This document shows positions 32,714 to 40,844 of a stretch of 64,000 nucleotides of DNA, in pieces. Every line of letters begins with the position of its first letter. Position 1 is the stretch's first letter. The notes beneath the pieces were generated by a model. That model saw nothing but the letters and a program-made list of their open reading frames with translations, did no database searches and was not told the DNA's origin. Made by a program: the position numbers and the translations under genes. The DNA is from Paenibacillus sp. An7 (lineage in GTDB: Bacteria; Bacillota; Bacilli; Paenibacillales; Paenibacillaceae), in contig NZ_WTWX01000002.1 in assembly GCF_009870785.1 (NCBI RefSeq), positions 271,484 to 335,483 on the forward strand, written 5' to 3'.

Positions 32714-34660
32714 ATGCTTTTTCAAGCATCTGGAATTATAAAACGATATGGCATAGACAGCATTCTTGAAGGTGTCAGCCTGCAGATATTAGAACGTGAA
32801 CGAATTGGACTTGTAGGGGTCAATGGCGCAGGGAAATCTACTCTTCTAAAAATTTTGGCTGGTGAGATGTCCTATGACGGCGGTCAAATTTTCAAAGCCA
32901 AAGAAACAACCATCGGGTACCTCGCCCAAAACAGCGGACTAGAATCGGATGGAACCATCTGGGAAGAAATGCTGAAAGTTTTTGCTCACCTTACGGAAGC
33001 GGAAGCAGAACTAAGACTGATGGAACAGCGAATTGCTGATCCAAAAGAAATGAATGATGAGAAAAAATATGCCGATCTGCTGGAGCGTTACGCTGTACGT
33101 CAAGACTGGTTCAAAGATCATGGCGGATATGAGATCGAAACACGGATTCGAAGTGTCCTTCACGGGATGGGATTCGGTGAATTTTCTGTAGATACGAAGA
33201 TTTCTACGCTCAGCGGCGGACAAAAGACAAGACTTGCTCTTGCCCGAATTCTCCTTCAAGCTCCCGATGTGCTTATGCTGGATGAGCCGACGAACCATCT
33301 AGATATTGAAACACTGACTTGGCTGGAGGATTATCTTCGTGCATACTCAGGCGCCATCTTAGTTGTCTCTCATGACCGTTATTTCCTTGACCGGCTTGTT
33401 ACTGGAATTGTAGAAATTGAGCGGCATCGTTCCCGCAAGTATACGGGGAATTACAGTCGTTATATGGAGATCAAAGCAGCAGAGTACGAAGCTCAGATGA
33501 AACAATATGAGAAGCAGCAGGATGAAATCTCCAAGATGGAAGAGTTTATTCAGCGGAACATTGTGCGTGCTTCCACTACCAAACGTGCCCAAAGCCGGCG
33601 TAAAGCACTGGATAAAATGGAAGTGATGGACCGGCCGCAAGGGGATCTGAAACGGGCCCATTTTTCTTTTGATATTGCTTATATGTCTGGAAAAGAAGTG
33701 CTGCATGTGCGGGACTTATCTGTCGCTTTTGATAAAGAAAGCCAGCCGCTTTTCGAACATGCCGACATGGATCTGCGCAGAGGAGAAACCGTTGCTCTCA
33801 TTGGACCGAATGGAATCGGGAAATCCACACTGCTGAAATGCCTCACAGGACAGATGAACCCTCGCTCAGGACAGATCGATTGGGGTACCAAGATTAAACT
33901 TGGATACTATGATCAGGAACAGACAAATCTCAATGATAAAAATACGGTACTCGAAGAATTGTGGAGTGAATATCCACATATGGAAGAAGCACGTATTCGT
34001 ACGGTACTCGGTAACTTCCTCTTCAGTGGAGATGATGTGCAGAAGCGAATCAGTGCGCTGAGCGGCGGGGAAAAAGCCCGTGTATCTTTAGCGAAGCTTA
34101 TGCTGCAAGAATCCAATGTACTCATACTCGATGAGCCGACGAACCATTTGGACTTATTCAGCAAAGAAGTACTTGAATCCGCATTGATCGATTACGAAGG
34201 AACCCTGCTCTTCATTTCACATGACCGCTATTTCCTGAATAAAATGGCGGAACGCATTGTCGAACTGCACCCTAGCGGAACTAAGCATTTCCTAGGAAAT
34301 TATGATGACTATGTGATGAAGAAACAGGAACTCGAAGAAATCGAGCAGGAACGCCAAGAACTGAAGGCGGCAACAACGAAACAGTCCTCGGCGTCTTCTA
34401 CCACTGAGAAATCTGGAGCTGATCTCTTCCAAGCAGAGAAGCAGGCAAAGCGGGAAGAGCGGAACAGACAACGCAGGCTGGAAAGTCTTGAAGAACAAAT
34501 TGCAGATATTGAGAGTAAGATTGAAGAAGAGCAAACGGAAATGGCGAAGCCTGAAATCTACCAAGATTACATGAAACTACAAGAAATTCAGCAGTCCATC
34601 GAAACTTGGAAGAACAAGCTCAGCGAAGTCTATGCAGAGTGGGAAGAGCTCGCGGAATAG
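32714..34660 (+). CDS. ydiF: ABC-F family ATPase, YdiF-like
   Basis: 648 residues with two ABC cassettes: Walker A 'GVNGAGKST' (about 33-41) with signature 'LSGGQKTRLALARILL', and second Walker A 'GPNGIGKST' with 'LSGGEKARVSLAKLML'. There are no membrane spans. ABC-F proteins act on the ribosome to relieve stalls or protect from antibiotics. The linker ('KQYEKQQDEISKMEEFIQRN') and a C-terminal coiled coil of about 100 residues ('EEQIADIESKIEEEQTEM') are visible. Position between moaC/tat and tsaD matches B. subtilis ydiF. Start has AGGAGG at good distance. Confidence 0.93.
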   Translation: MLFQASGIIKRYGIDSILEGVSLQILERERIGLVGVNGAGKSTLLKILAGEMSYDGGQIFKAKETTIGYLAQNSGLESDGTIWEEMLKVFAHLTEAEAELRLMEQRIADPKEMNDEKKYADLLERYAVRQDWFKDHGGYEIETRIRSVLHGMGFGEFSVDTKISTLSGGQKTRLALARILLQAPDVLMLDEPTNHLDIETLTWLEDYLRAYSGAILVVSHDRYFLDRLVTGIVEIERHRSRKYTGNYSRYMEIKAAEYEAQMKQYEKQQDEISKMEEFIQRNIVRASTTKRAQSRRKALDKMEVMDRPQGDLKRAHFSFDIAYMSGKEVLHVRDLSVAFDKESQPLFEHADMDLRRGETVALIGPNGIGKSTLLKCLTGQMNPRSGQIDWGTKIKLGYYDQEQTNLNDKNTVLEELWSEYPHMEEARIRTVLGNFLFSGDDVQKRISALSGGEKARVSLAKLMLQESNVLILDEPTNHLDLFSKEVLESALIDYEGTLLFISHDRYFLNKMAERIVELHPSGTKHFLGNYDDYVMKKQELEEIEQERQELKAATTKQSSASSTTEKSGADLFQAEKQAKREERNRQRRLESLEEQIADIESKIEEEQTEMAKPEIYQDYMKLQEIQQSIETWKNKLSEVYAEWEELAE

Positions 34661-34715
34661 AAAAAATAAATCTTTAAATTGACATATTTACAGCATGAAA
34701 AAGTAATTAACAATT

Positions 34716-34952
34716 ATATCCACAGAAAAAGTGGATAACAATTCCAATTTAACAGCCCTTTGGGCTGTTTTTTTGGCTTTATAAAGCCATTTTCACAGAA
34801 AACCCAATATTATCCACCGTTTTATCCACATTATCCACAATTTACCTTACATATGCATGTTAAGGTTTTTTGTTATTTTCATTTATTTGCGAAAACGTAA
34901 TATTACTCACTTTTTTGGATTTATCCCCATTTCCTTCCGGATATGTGGATAA
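34716..34952. promoter_or_regulatory. DnaA-box cluster
   Basis: Exact boxes TTATCCACA at 34822-34830 and 34831-34839 and the complement TGTGGATAA at 34944-34952. One-mismatch boxes lie at 34716-34724, 34730-34738, 34810-34818 and 34921-34929. No replication genes or origin unwinding region adjoin. From memory, the gcp (tsaD) locus is one of the DnaA-bound clusters outside oriC in B. subtilis. Confidence 0.85.
34751..34776 (+). terminator. Terminator of ydiF
   Basis: AACAGCCC/GGGCTGTT with a very short loop and a seven-T tract (34768-34774). Confidence 0.92.
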
Positions 34953-35028
34953 CTTTGTTAACAACTTGACAGATTTGCCTTTTTATAGTTAATGACGTTA
35001 ATCTCAATTATTGGTCTCCGCACAAAAG

Positions 35029-35063
35029 AAAAGTCGATCATCTATAGAAGATGTCGACTTTTG
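35029..35063 (-). terminator. Terminator of the tsaE-tsaB-rimI-tsaD operon
   Basis: AAAAGTCGA/TCGACTTTT arms (extended by ATC/GAT pairs) around CTATAG; the minus strand continues with CTTTTCTTTTG. Confidence 0.85.
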
Positions 35064-35157
35064 ATCTTTATGATCTTTATCTTATTTTTTGTGTTTTTAT
35101 CTTACTATCTGATGGTCCTATACTCTTATTAATCTCATACTCATCGTGTTTCATTTC

Positions 35158-36198
35158 TTACTCTACAGACCAATTCTCCAGTGATAATCCTGGTTCTGCT
35201 TGCATCTTCAGATCCGAAAACATGCCGCGTTCCCATTTCAGGTAAGCTGCTGCTCCAATCATCGCCGCATTGTCAGTACAGTATTCCATTGGCGGAATGA
35301 GAAGTTTGATGTTTTCTTTGGCACAGCGTTCCTCGAGTGCCTTACGCAGACCTTTATTGGCAGCAACCCCACCGCTAAGCAGAAGCTGCTTGGAACCATA
35401 GGCGCGAACTGCACGAACAGCTTTCTCAACAAGCACTTCAACGACTGATTCCTGAAAACCACGCGCCACACTGCTGCGATCAAGAGTCTCGCCTTTCATC
35501 GATGCTTGATTAACAATATTCAGCACAGCGGACTTCAGACCACTGAAGCTGAAATCATAAGAATCCGGTTCAAGCCATACCCGAGGAAGCGGTGTTACCG
35601 TCTTCGCTTCATGAGCCATCCGGTCCACATGCGGCCCGCCTGGATAAGGACAACCGAGTGCCCTCGCCACTTTGTCATAAGCTTCACCTACTGCATCATC
35701 CCGCGTACGTCCAATCACTTCAAACTTTCCTTCCGAAGGGATATGAGTAAGCTCTGTGTGTCCGCCGGATACAACCAGTGCCATCGCCGGATATTCAATC
35801 TCTTCCACGAGACGATTTGCGTAGATATGCCCTGCAATATGATGGGTTCCGATCAGCGGCTTATCAAGAGCCATCGCGAGCGTCTTGGCAGCAACGATAC
35901 CTACAAGCAGTGCACCTACAAGACCTGGTCCCTGCGTAACCGCAATCGCGGATAGATCCTTAGGCTCGATACCCGATGCTTCAATAGCCTGCTCCATAAT
36001 GAGTGTAATGACCTCAACGTGCTTACGGGAAGCAACTTCCGGTACAACCCCGCCAAAAGCTTTATGGGTTTCTATCTGACTTGCAATCAGGTTCACCAAT
36101 ACTTCGCGTCCATTTTTAATTACAGAAACGGACGTTTCATCACAGCTTGTCTCTACTGCGAGTATATAACTTGTATTTTGTAAGGACGATTGTGTCAT
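35158..36198 (-). CDS. tsaD: tRNA t6A threonylcarbamoyltransferase TsaD
   Basis: 346 residues, the catalytic ASKHA-fold subunit that transfers threonylcarbamoyl to A37 of ANN-decoding tRNAs. The iron/metal histidines are in 'GTHHIAGHIYANRL', and the nucleotide motif 'LVVSGGHTEL' and C-terminal 'CTDNAAMIGAAAYLKWERG' are typical. It works with TsaB and TsaE, both encoded just upstream. Its ATG overlaps the rimI stop codon (ATGA), so translation is coupled. It is last in the operon and followed by a terminator and the DnaA-box spacer. Confidence 0.98.
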   Translation of the reverse strand: MTQSSLQNTSYILAVETSCDETSVSVIKNGREVLVNLIASQIETHKAFGGVVPEVASRKHVEVITLIMEQAIEASGIEPKDLSAIAVTQGPGLVGALLVGIVAAKTLAMALDKPLIGTHHIAGHIYANRLVEEIEYPAMALVVSGGHTELTHIPSEGKFEVIGRTRDDAVGEAYDKVARALGCPYPGGPHVDRMAHEAKTVTPLPRVWLEPDSYDFSFSGLKSAVLNIVNQASMKGETLDRSSVARGFQESVVEVLVEKAVRAVRAYGSKQLLLSGGVAANKGLRKALEERCAKENIKLLIPPMEYCTDNAAMIGAAAYLKWERGMFSDLKMQAEPGLSLENWSVE

Positions 36199-36716
36199 GA
36201 ATCTCTTAGACTTCCTTCCTCTGTTTCTTCCGTCCCCAGGTGCACGCTTGCGGGTAAATCAGCCCACATAATCATTGCATCTTCATTATTATCTGAATAA
36301 TATCCTTTGCGGAGTCCGGAAGGTCTGAATCCTTTTTTCTCATATAAACCTTGTGCTACCGTATTCGAGACTCTGACTTCGAGTGTCATTCGGGTCATTC
36401 CGAGATAGGCTGCTGTCTTCATCAGTTCCGTAAGCAGCTTCTCTCCGAGCTTCCTGCCACGGTAAGCTTCCAGTACGGCAATATTCGTAATATGGGCTTC
36501 ATCAATGATTGTCCACATCCCTGCATATCCAATCGGTTTACCGTCTAGTTCCATAATCATATATTTCGCAAAATGGTTATGTGTAAGTTCATTCACGAAC
36601 GCACTTTCCGTCCATGGTAATGTAAAACAATCCTGTTCAATGATAAGGACATCCGGTATATCTTGCATCGTCATCATCCGGAAAACGAGCTGTCCTTTCT
36701 CTTCGTTACCATTCAT
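36195..36716 (-). CDS. rimI: Ribosomal protein alanine N-acetyltransferase RimI family
   Basis: A 173-residue GNAT enzyme. The acetyl-CoA loop 'NIAVLEAYRGRKLGEKLLTELM' is clear, followed by 'LEVRVSNTVAQGLYEKKGF', the standard RimI pattern; the target is usually the N-terminal Ala of ribosomal protein bS18. The C-terminal acidic tail is a little longer than in E. coli. It lies between tsaB (18 bp) and tsaD (4-bp overlap), as in many bacteria. Confidence 0.94.
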   Translation of the reverse strand: MNGNEEKGQLVFRMMTMQDIPDVLIIEQDCFTLPWTESAFVNELTHNHFAKYMIMELDGKPIGYAGMWTIIDEAHITNIAVLEAYRGRKLGEKLLTELMKTAAYLGMTRMTLEVRVSNTVAQGLYEKKGFRPSGLRKGYYSDNNEDAMIMWADLPASVHLGTEETEEGSLRDS

Positions 36717-36734
36717 AGAGTTCTACGACTCCCT

Positions 36735-37544
36735 TCATTTACGCAGAAGATTTGCTTCCGCTTCGGCAAGCTGCGTGTAATTCGGCAGTAAGCTATGAAT
36801 ATCTTCCTGCTCCCCTTGAAGCAATTTTGCTGCTCCGAGCTTGCCAACATAACGCCCTTCCATCTCATAAGATCGAAGATGAATCGTAACTTCAGGCTGC
36901 ATCGTCTGAAGTTTCTCAAGCGTCTGCCTATGCGGCTCTACATCTCCTACAAAGAGTATTCCATCCGGTGCATCCGAAGAAGGCAGTTCACTTAGCAGCG
37001 TTCCAATCGCATCTACCCAGCTATCAACCAGTCTGATCGCATCAGGCTCCATTCGGTGCAGTTCAGAACTTACTCCTTCTCCTTCAAATAACGCAGTATA
37101 AGCTTGACCTCTACGCGCATCCATCAGCGGTATAACCCAGTATCGGCTGTCAGACTCCTCTATTGATTCTTGAGGATTTTCCACCAAGCTGGTATCGTTC
37201 ACATAATCATGAAGTCCGCCTAAAGCAAGTGCAGCAAGACTAGATACCGCAGCTACAGGTACACCCCAAGCCCAAGCTAATGTTTTGGCCGCAGTGACCG
37301 CGATGCGAACCCCTGTATAAGAACCCGGTCCAATGCCGACAGCGATGCCCGCTACCTCTTCTTTTATTATTTGATTATTCTCCATCAGATCCTTCAAAGC
37401 CTGCACTACATGCACGGCATGATTACGATCTGCTCTTGTATTACTTTCAGCTACTAGTGACTCTTCTGACATGACCGCTGCGGCAAGCACAGCTGTCGAT
37501 GTATCAAGCGCCAAAAACCGCTGACGCGGCTGATGTTCGTTCAT
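36735..37544 (-). CDS. tsaB: t6A synthesis partner TsaB
   Basis: 269 residues, an inactive ASKHA paralog of TsaD that dimerises with it. The start 'FLALDTSTAVLAAAVMSE' and 'GIAVGIGPGSYTGVRIAVTAAKTLAWAWGVPVAAVSSLAALA' are diagnostic. The C-terminal half is longer and more divergent than in E. coli, as usual in Bacillales. Its ATG overlaps the tsaE stop codon by 4 nt. Confidence 0.96.
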   Translation of the reverse strand: MNEHQPRQRFLALDTSTAVLAAAVMSEESLVAESNTRADRNHAVHVVQALKDLMENNQIIKEEVAGIAVGIGPGSYTGVRIAVTAAKTLAWAWGVPVAAVSSLAALALGGLHDYVNDTSLVENPQESIEESDSRYWVIPLMDARRGQAYTALFEGEGVSSELHRMEPDAIRLVDSWVDAIGTLLSELPSSDAPDGILFVGDVEPHRQTLEKLQTMQPEVTIHLRSYEMEGRYVGKLGAAKLLQGEQEDIHSLLPNYTQLAEAEANLLRK

Positions 37545-38053
37545 CCCTTATCGACTCCACTTCTGCTTAATTCCTGACACCATGCAGCATAAGGTGCTCC
37601 GTACCCATCTAAACGAATCACTCGTTCTTCGACTCCCGTTACTTCCATCTGAATATGCAGATGAGCTTCGGGCAACAGTTCAGGGATAATGCTCGACCAT
37701 TCTACCAGACTTACACCCTCACCGTAGAAATATTCATCAAGACCGAGTCCTTCAGCTTCATCTAGAGAAATACGGTACACATCCATATGATATAGTGCAA
37801 GTCTTCCCATATATTCTTTAATCAGTGTAAACGTAGGGCTGTTCACAACCCCTTCTACACCGAGATGTCTTGCAAAACTTTGAGAAAATGCCGTCTTTCC
37901 CGCACCCAAATCTCCATCAAGTGCAATGACGGCTCCAGGAGTCGCTAAATTCGCAAGGACAGCTGCCAATTTGTCTGTATCTTGTACACCTTTAGAGTGA
38001 AACACCCATTCCTGATGTTCTTGTACCAATGTGCCAACCTTCTTTCGGTCCAT
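37541..38053 (-). CDS. tsaE: t6A synthesis ATPase TsaE
   Basis: 170 residues with Walker A 'DGDLGAGKTAFSQSFA' (about residue 45), 'SPTFTLIKEY' and 'LYHMDVYRI' motifs; it drives turnover of the TsaBD complex by ATP hydrolysis. It is the first gene of the tsaE-tsaB-rimI-tsaD operon. The ribosome site AAGGAT just before the ATG is contained in a perfect 20-bp palindrome (38053-38072), which could form an RNA hairpin or a protein site. Confidence 0.96.
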   Translation of the reverse strand: MDRKKVGTLVQEHQEWVFHSKGVQDTDKLAAVLANLATPGAVIALDGDLGAGKTAFSQSFARHLGVEGVVNSPTFTLIKEYMGRLALYHMDVYRISLDEAEGLGLDEYFYGEGVSLVEWSSIIPELLPEAHLHIQMEVTGVEERVIRLDGYGAPYAAWCQELSRSGVDKG

Positions 38054-38072
38054 TATCCTTACGTAAGGATAA
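38053..38072. promoter_or_regulatory. 20-bp perfect palindrome at the tsaE start
   Basis: TTATCCTTACGTAAGGATAA overlaps the first base of the tsaE ATG. As RNA it can pair 7-8 bp with a 4-6-nt loop and would mask the AAGGA ribosome site; as DNA it could be an operator. Confidence 0.6.
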
Positions 38073-38212
38073 CAAAATACTTCATCTCATTATATAGTTC
38101 CACACTTTCACTCGCAAGGCGAAAACAAGTCAAAGAACCCGGAGGAACTTACCTCTCCCCCGAGTTCTCCAAATCTTCTGCTGTTCATAGCACTCTTAAA
38201 TAATGATACCTG

Positions 38213-38395
38213 TTAGCCTTCTACAAGTCGCTCTACATTTACGGTATGCGTATCCAGCGGATTATTTCCGATTTGCACCGTTGCCATTTTATTATCTAGA
38301 TCCACATGCTCGATCCATACCGGTTTTTCACCGTCTAATTTTACAGCATAATTTTCTTTGGCATCAAAGATCGCTTTTGCGCGAGTGGCTTCCAT
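38213..38395 (-). CDS. sspH: H-type small acid-soluble spore protein
   Basis: 60 residues. The SspH-family pattern is clear: 'RAKAIFDAKENYAVKLDGEKPVWIEHVDLDNKMATVQ' and the closing 'VNVERLVEG'. These minor proteins are packed in the forespore in Bacillus and transcribed late under sigma-F/G. It follows a small acidic ORF by 2 bp and is probably cotranscribed with it. It shows the host is a spore former. Confidence 0.9.
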   Translation of the reverse strand: MEATRAKAIFDAKENYAVKLDGEKPVWIEHVDLDNKMATVQIGNNPLDTHTVNVERLVEG

Positions 38396-38397
38396 CC

Positions 38398-38703
38398 CTA
38401 TTCCTCCCCTTTCTTTTCATTCACTTGAAATTCACTTTCATCAAAAAGAGCATCACTCGTACTGTCCTGGGTATATCCGTTATCCCGTGTAACTTCGCCG
38501 CCGCCAAGTCCTTCATTAACCATTCGATCAACGTCAAATGCGGTATTCTCGAATGATTCCTCGACTTCATCTTCTGGGGCAGTAACAGCTTCCCAGTTGA
38601 CTAAATCGACAGCAATCATGTCCGGTCCTCCAAAATTAGAAGAAAGATTCCAATCCTTTTTTCCATCTCTTCCTTCAAGTGAATCCGAATTATCCCATGT
38701 CAT
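38398..38703 (-). CDS. Small acidic hypothetical protein, linked to sspH
   Basis: 101 residues, strongly acidic, rich in D, E, N and G, with no cysteine, signal or membrane span; it looks largely disordered ('TAPEDEVEESFENTAFDVDRMVNEGLGGGE'). GGGGGAAGC precedes the ATG. Two bp separate it from sspH, so a sporulation-time role is a reasonable guess. I do not recognise the family. It is divergent from ku across a 150-bp spacer. Confidence 0.7.
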   Translation of the reverse strand: MTWDNSDSLEGRDGKKDWNLSSNFGGPDMIAVDLVNWEAVTAPEDEVEESFENTAFDVDRMVNEGLGGGEVTRDNGYTQDSTSDALFDESEFQVNEKKGEE

Positions 38704-38853
38704 CTTTTAGCTTCCCCCTTTAGTAATGATTTATGTACTATGCCCGCTATGAAAGGAGATCATGCGTTAGAAATCAGGATTAATCCGGCCTTTTTTGACC
38801 ATAATAGCAGTAAAACAGGATTGATAAAGATTCAAGAAGAAGGAGGAGAAATC

Positions 38854-39765
38854 ATGCATACCGTCTGGAAGGGAGCCATCAGCTTCGGACTTGTTCATGT
38901 CCCCGTTAAAATGTTCTCGGCTACCGAAGATAAAGATATTTCGATGCGTTACATTCATAATGTGTGCGGAAGTCCGCTTGCCTATATCCGTAAGTGTCCT
39001 TCGTGTGATATTGAAGTGAAATGGGAGGAAATTACGAAAGGGTATGAATACGAGAAAGGGAAGTTCGTCCTTTTTGAAAAAGAGGAATTAGAGCAATTAT
39101 CGGATCAGTCTAATAAGAATATTGCCATTCTTGATTTTGTAAATTTAACCGACATTGACCCTATTTATTTTCAAAAAACATATTACCTATCCCCTGATCA
39201 AGCAGGTGCTAATGCCTATCAGCTCTTGATGTCCGCAATGAGGGATACGGGCAAGATTGGTATTGCCAAAATCTCAATTCGCTCGAAAAGCAGTCTCGCT
39301 GCCATCCGTGTATTAGATGAATGTCTGGCGATCGAAACGATCTTTTATCCCGACGAAATCCGCTCCGTCTCTCAGGTTCCGAATCTTCCGGAAAACATCC
39401 AAGTGAATGATAAAGAACTCACGATGGCTAAAATGCTGATCGATCAGTTGTCTACTCCATTTGAGCCTAAAAAATATACAGATGACTACCGCTTGCGCCT
39501 GCTTGATGCGATTCAGCATAAAGTGGCGGGAGAAGAATTCAAAGTAGCTCCTGCTAAGCCAGAGACGAACGTTGTTGATCTCATGGCTGCCCTTCAGGCA
39601 AGCATTGAAGCTACGCAGCCGATACCAACCGACCCAGGGAAACCGCCTGCTAAGAAACGGACGCGCAAAACGGCAGCTGCAGCTAAATCAGAAGAAACGA
39701 CTCCAGTCGTTACGCCAAAACCAAAGAAACGCAAAACTGCCAAAACGAAAGAATCGGGAGCATAA
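38854..39765 (+). CDS. ku: Ku DNA end-binding protein (NHEJ)
   Basis: 303 residues from the ATG at 38854, with AAGGAGGAG upstream; a much earlier in-frame ATG at 38740 lacks a site and adds non-family sequence. 'MHTVWKGAISFGLVHVPVKMFSA' and the Cys pair of the zinc-like motif ('CGSPLAYIRKCPSC') are typical of bacterial Ku. The body forms the DNA-encircling ring. A Lys-rich C-terminal tail of about 40 residues ('PPAKKRTRKTAAAAKS') probably binds DNA or the ligase. Neighbouring sspH suggests, by analogy with B. subtilis ykoV, use in spores. Confidence 0.96.
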   Translation: MHTVWKGAISFGLVHVPVKMFSATEDKDISMRYIHNVCGSPLAYIRKCPSCDIEVKWEEITKGYEYEKGKFVLFEKEELEQLSDQSNKNIAILDFVNLTDIDPIYFQKTYYLSPDQAGANAYQLLMSAMRDTGKIGIAKISIRSKSSLAAIRVLDECLAIETIFYPDEIRSVSQVPNLPENIQVNDKELTMAKMLIDQLSTPFEPKKYTDDYRLRLLDAIQHKVAGEEFKVAPAKPETNVVDLMAALQASIEATQPIPTDPGKPPAKKRTRKTAAAAKSEETTPVVTPKPKKRKTAKTKESGA

Positions 39766-39839
39766 CGAAAGAATGAAAAGCACAACAAACAAAACAGGAG
39801 TATAACAAACGTAAAATCTATCTATATAAATTCTTCTTG

Positions 39840-39893
39840 TTGACGTAAAGCGATTATCACTTTATACTTACTTACACAAAGTAACTAAGTATA
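39840..39893 (+). promoter_or_regulatory. catE promoter with an overlapping inverted repeat
   Basis: TTGACG (39840-39845), 17-bp spacer, TATACT (39863-39868). A near-perfect 13-bp inverted repeat, TATACTTACTTAC (39863-39875) and GTAACTAAGTATA (39881-39893), covers the -10 box and start point. The core TTAC-N5-GTAA resembles the DUF24/HxlR sites of YodB and CatR that control catDE in B. subtilis. Confidence 0.72.
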
Positions 39894-39945
39894 TTTATTT
39901 CAGTTATATAAAGTGAGCTTTACTTAAATAAGGGGGATTTATCAT

Positions 39946-40815
39946 ATGACTTATTCTATACATCCAAATACCGTGCTCGGCGAAGTAAAACTTCGTGTAA
40001 GTGACTTGGAACGGTCCATTCTGTTTTATGAAAAAGTAGTTGGTCTAACCTTGTTCTCCCGCAGCGGAAAACATACAGCAAGCTTTACAGCAAAAGGCGG
40101 TTCTACACCGCTTCTTATTCTGGAAGAGATTCCGAATGCGAAAAGGCTTGCACCACGAAGCCATGCGGGACTATATCATTTTGCCATTCTTCTGCCCGAT
40201 CGTACTTCTCTAGGCATTGCACTACGACATCTTGCCGAATCCGGAATTGAGATTGGGCAAGGCGATCATACGGTGAGCGAAGCATTATACATCAATGACC
40301 CGGATGGACATGGTATTGAGATTTATGCCGATCGTCCAAGAAGCACATGGAAGAAAGATGAGCATCAAAACTACATTATGGGAACCGACCCTGTCGATGT
40401 AGAAGGCCTGCTGCAGCTTGCGGGAAATATACCATTTACAGGTCTGCCTGCTGGGACCATCATTGGACATGTGCATTTTCATATCTCTGATCTAGAAGAA
40501 GCACGCCATTTTTACAATCATCTGCTTGGTTTTGATATTGTGGTAGACGCTTCCCGCTATATGCAAGCCCTTTTTGCATCCGCAGGCGGATACCATCACC
40601 ACATCGGTCTTAATGTATGGGCAGGCAAAGGTGCACCGAAAGTTCCATCAGATGCTGTTGGAATTGATTATTTTACCATTATCTTTGAGAATCAGATCGT
40701 GTATGAAGAAGCTCTCACAAGACTTGAGCAGAACGGAGTCTCTGTCAGCCGCCAAGCGGAAGAAGCTAGAGTCATGGATCCCTTCGGTATCCAGATCCGC
40801 ATCACTCACGCCTGA
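39946..40815 (+). CDS. catE: Catechol 2,3-dioxygenase CatE
   Basis: 289 residues, two vicinal-oxygen-chelate modules. Segments 'RSHAGLYHFAILLPDRTSLGIALRHL', 'DHTVSEALYINDPDGHGIEIYADRPRSTW' and 'GYHHHIGLNVWAG' match B. subtilis CatE closely. It opens catechol rings and protects against quinone stress. It has its own sigma-A promoter with an operator. Being between ku and the ligase gene on the same strand may be a chance arrangement, but readthrough into the ligase is possible since only 29 bp separate them. Confidence 0.93.
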   Translation: MTYSIHPNTVLGEVKLRVSDLERSILFYEKVVGLTLFSRSGKHTASFTAKGGSTPLLILEEIPNAKRLAPRSHAGLYHFAILLPDRTSLGIALRHLAESGIEIGQGDHTVSEALYINDPDGHGIEIYADRPRSTWKKDEHQNYIMGTDPVDVEGLLQLAGNIPFTGLPAGTIIGHVHFHISDLEEARHFYNHLLGFDIVVDASRYMQALFASAGGYHHHIGLNVWAGKGAPKVPSDAVGIDYFTIIFENQIVYEEALTRLEQNGVSVSRQAEEARVMDPFGIQIRITHA

Positions 40816-40844
40816 TCTCTCTTACACATAAGGAGAAGCGATAT

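Larger units (their letters stand above)
34661..35157. other. 497-bp spacer between ydiF and tsaD
   Basis: No gene. It carries the ydiF terminator, a cluster of seven DnaA-box-like 9-mers and the tsaD terminator. AT-rich throughout. Confidence 0.8.

Noticed and set aside
38740..38853. N-terminal extension of Ku
   Set aside because: The extra 38 codons lack a ribosome site and family similarity, whereas AAGGAGGAG precedes the internal ATG.
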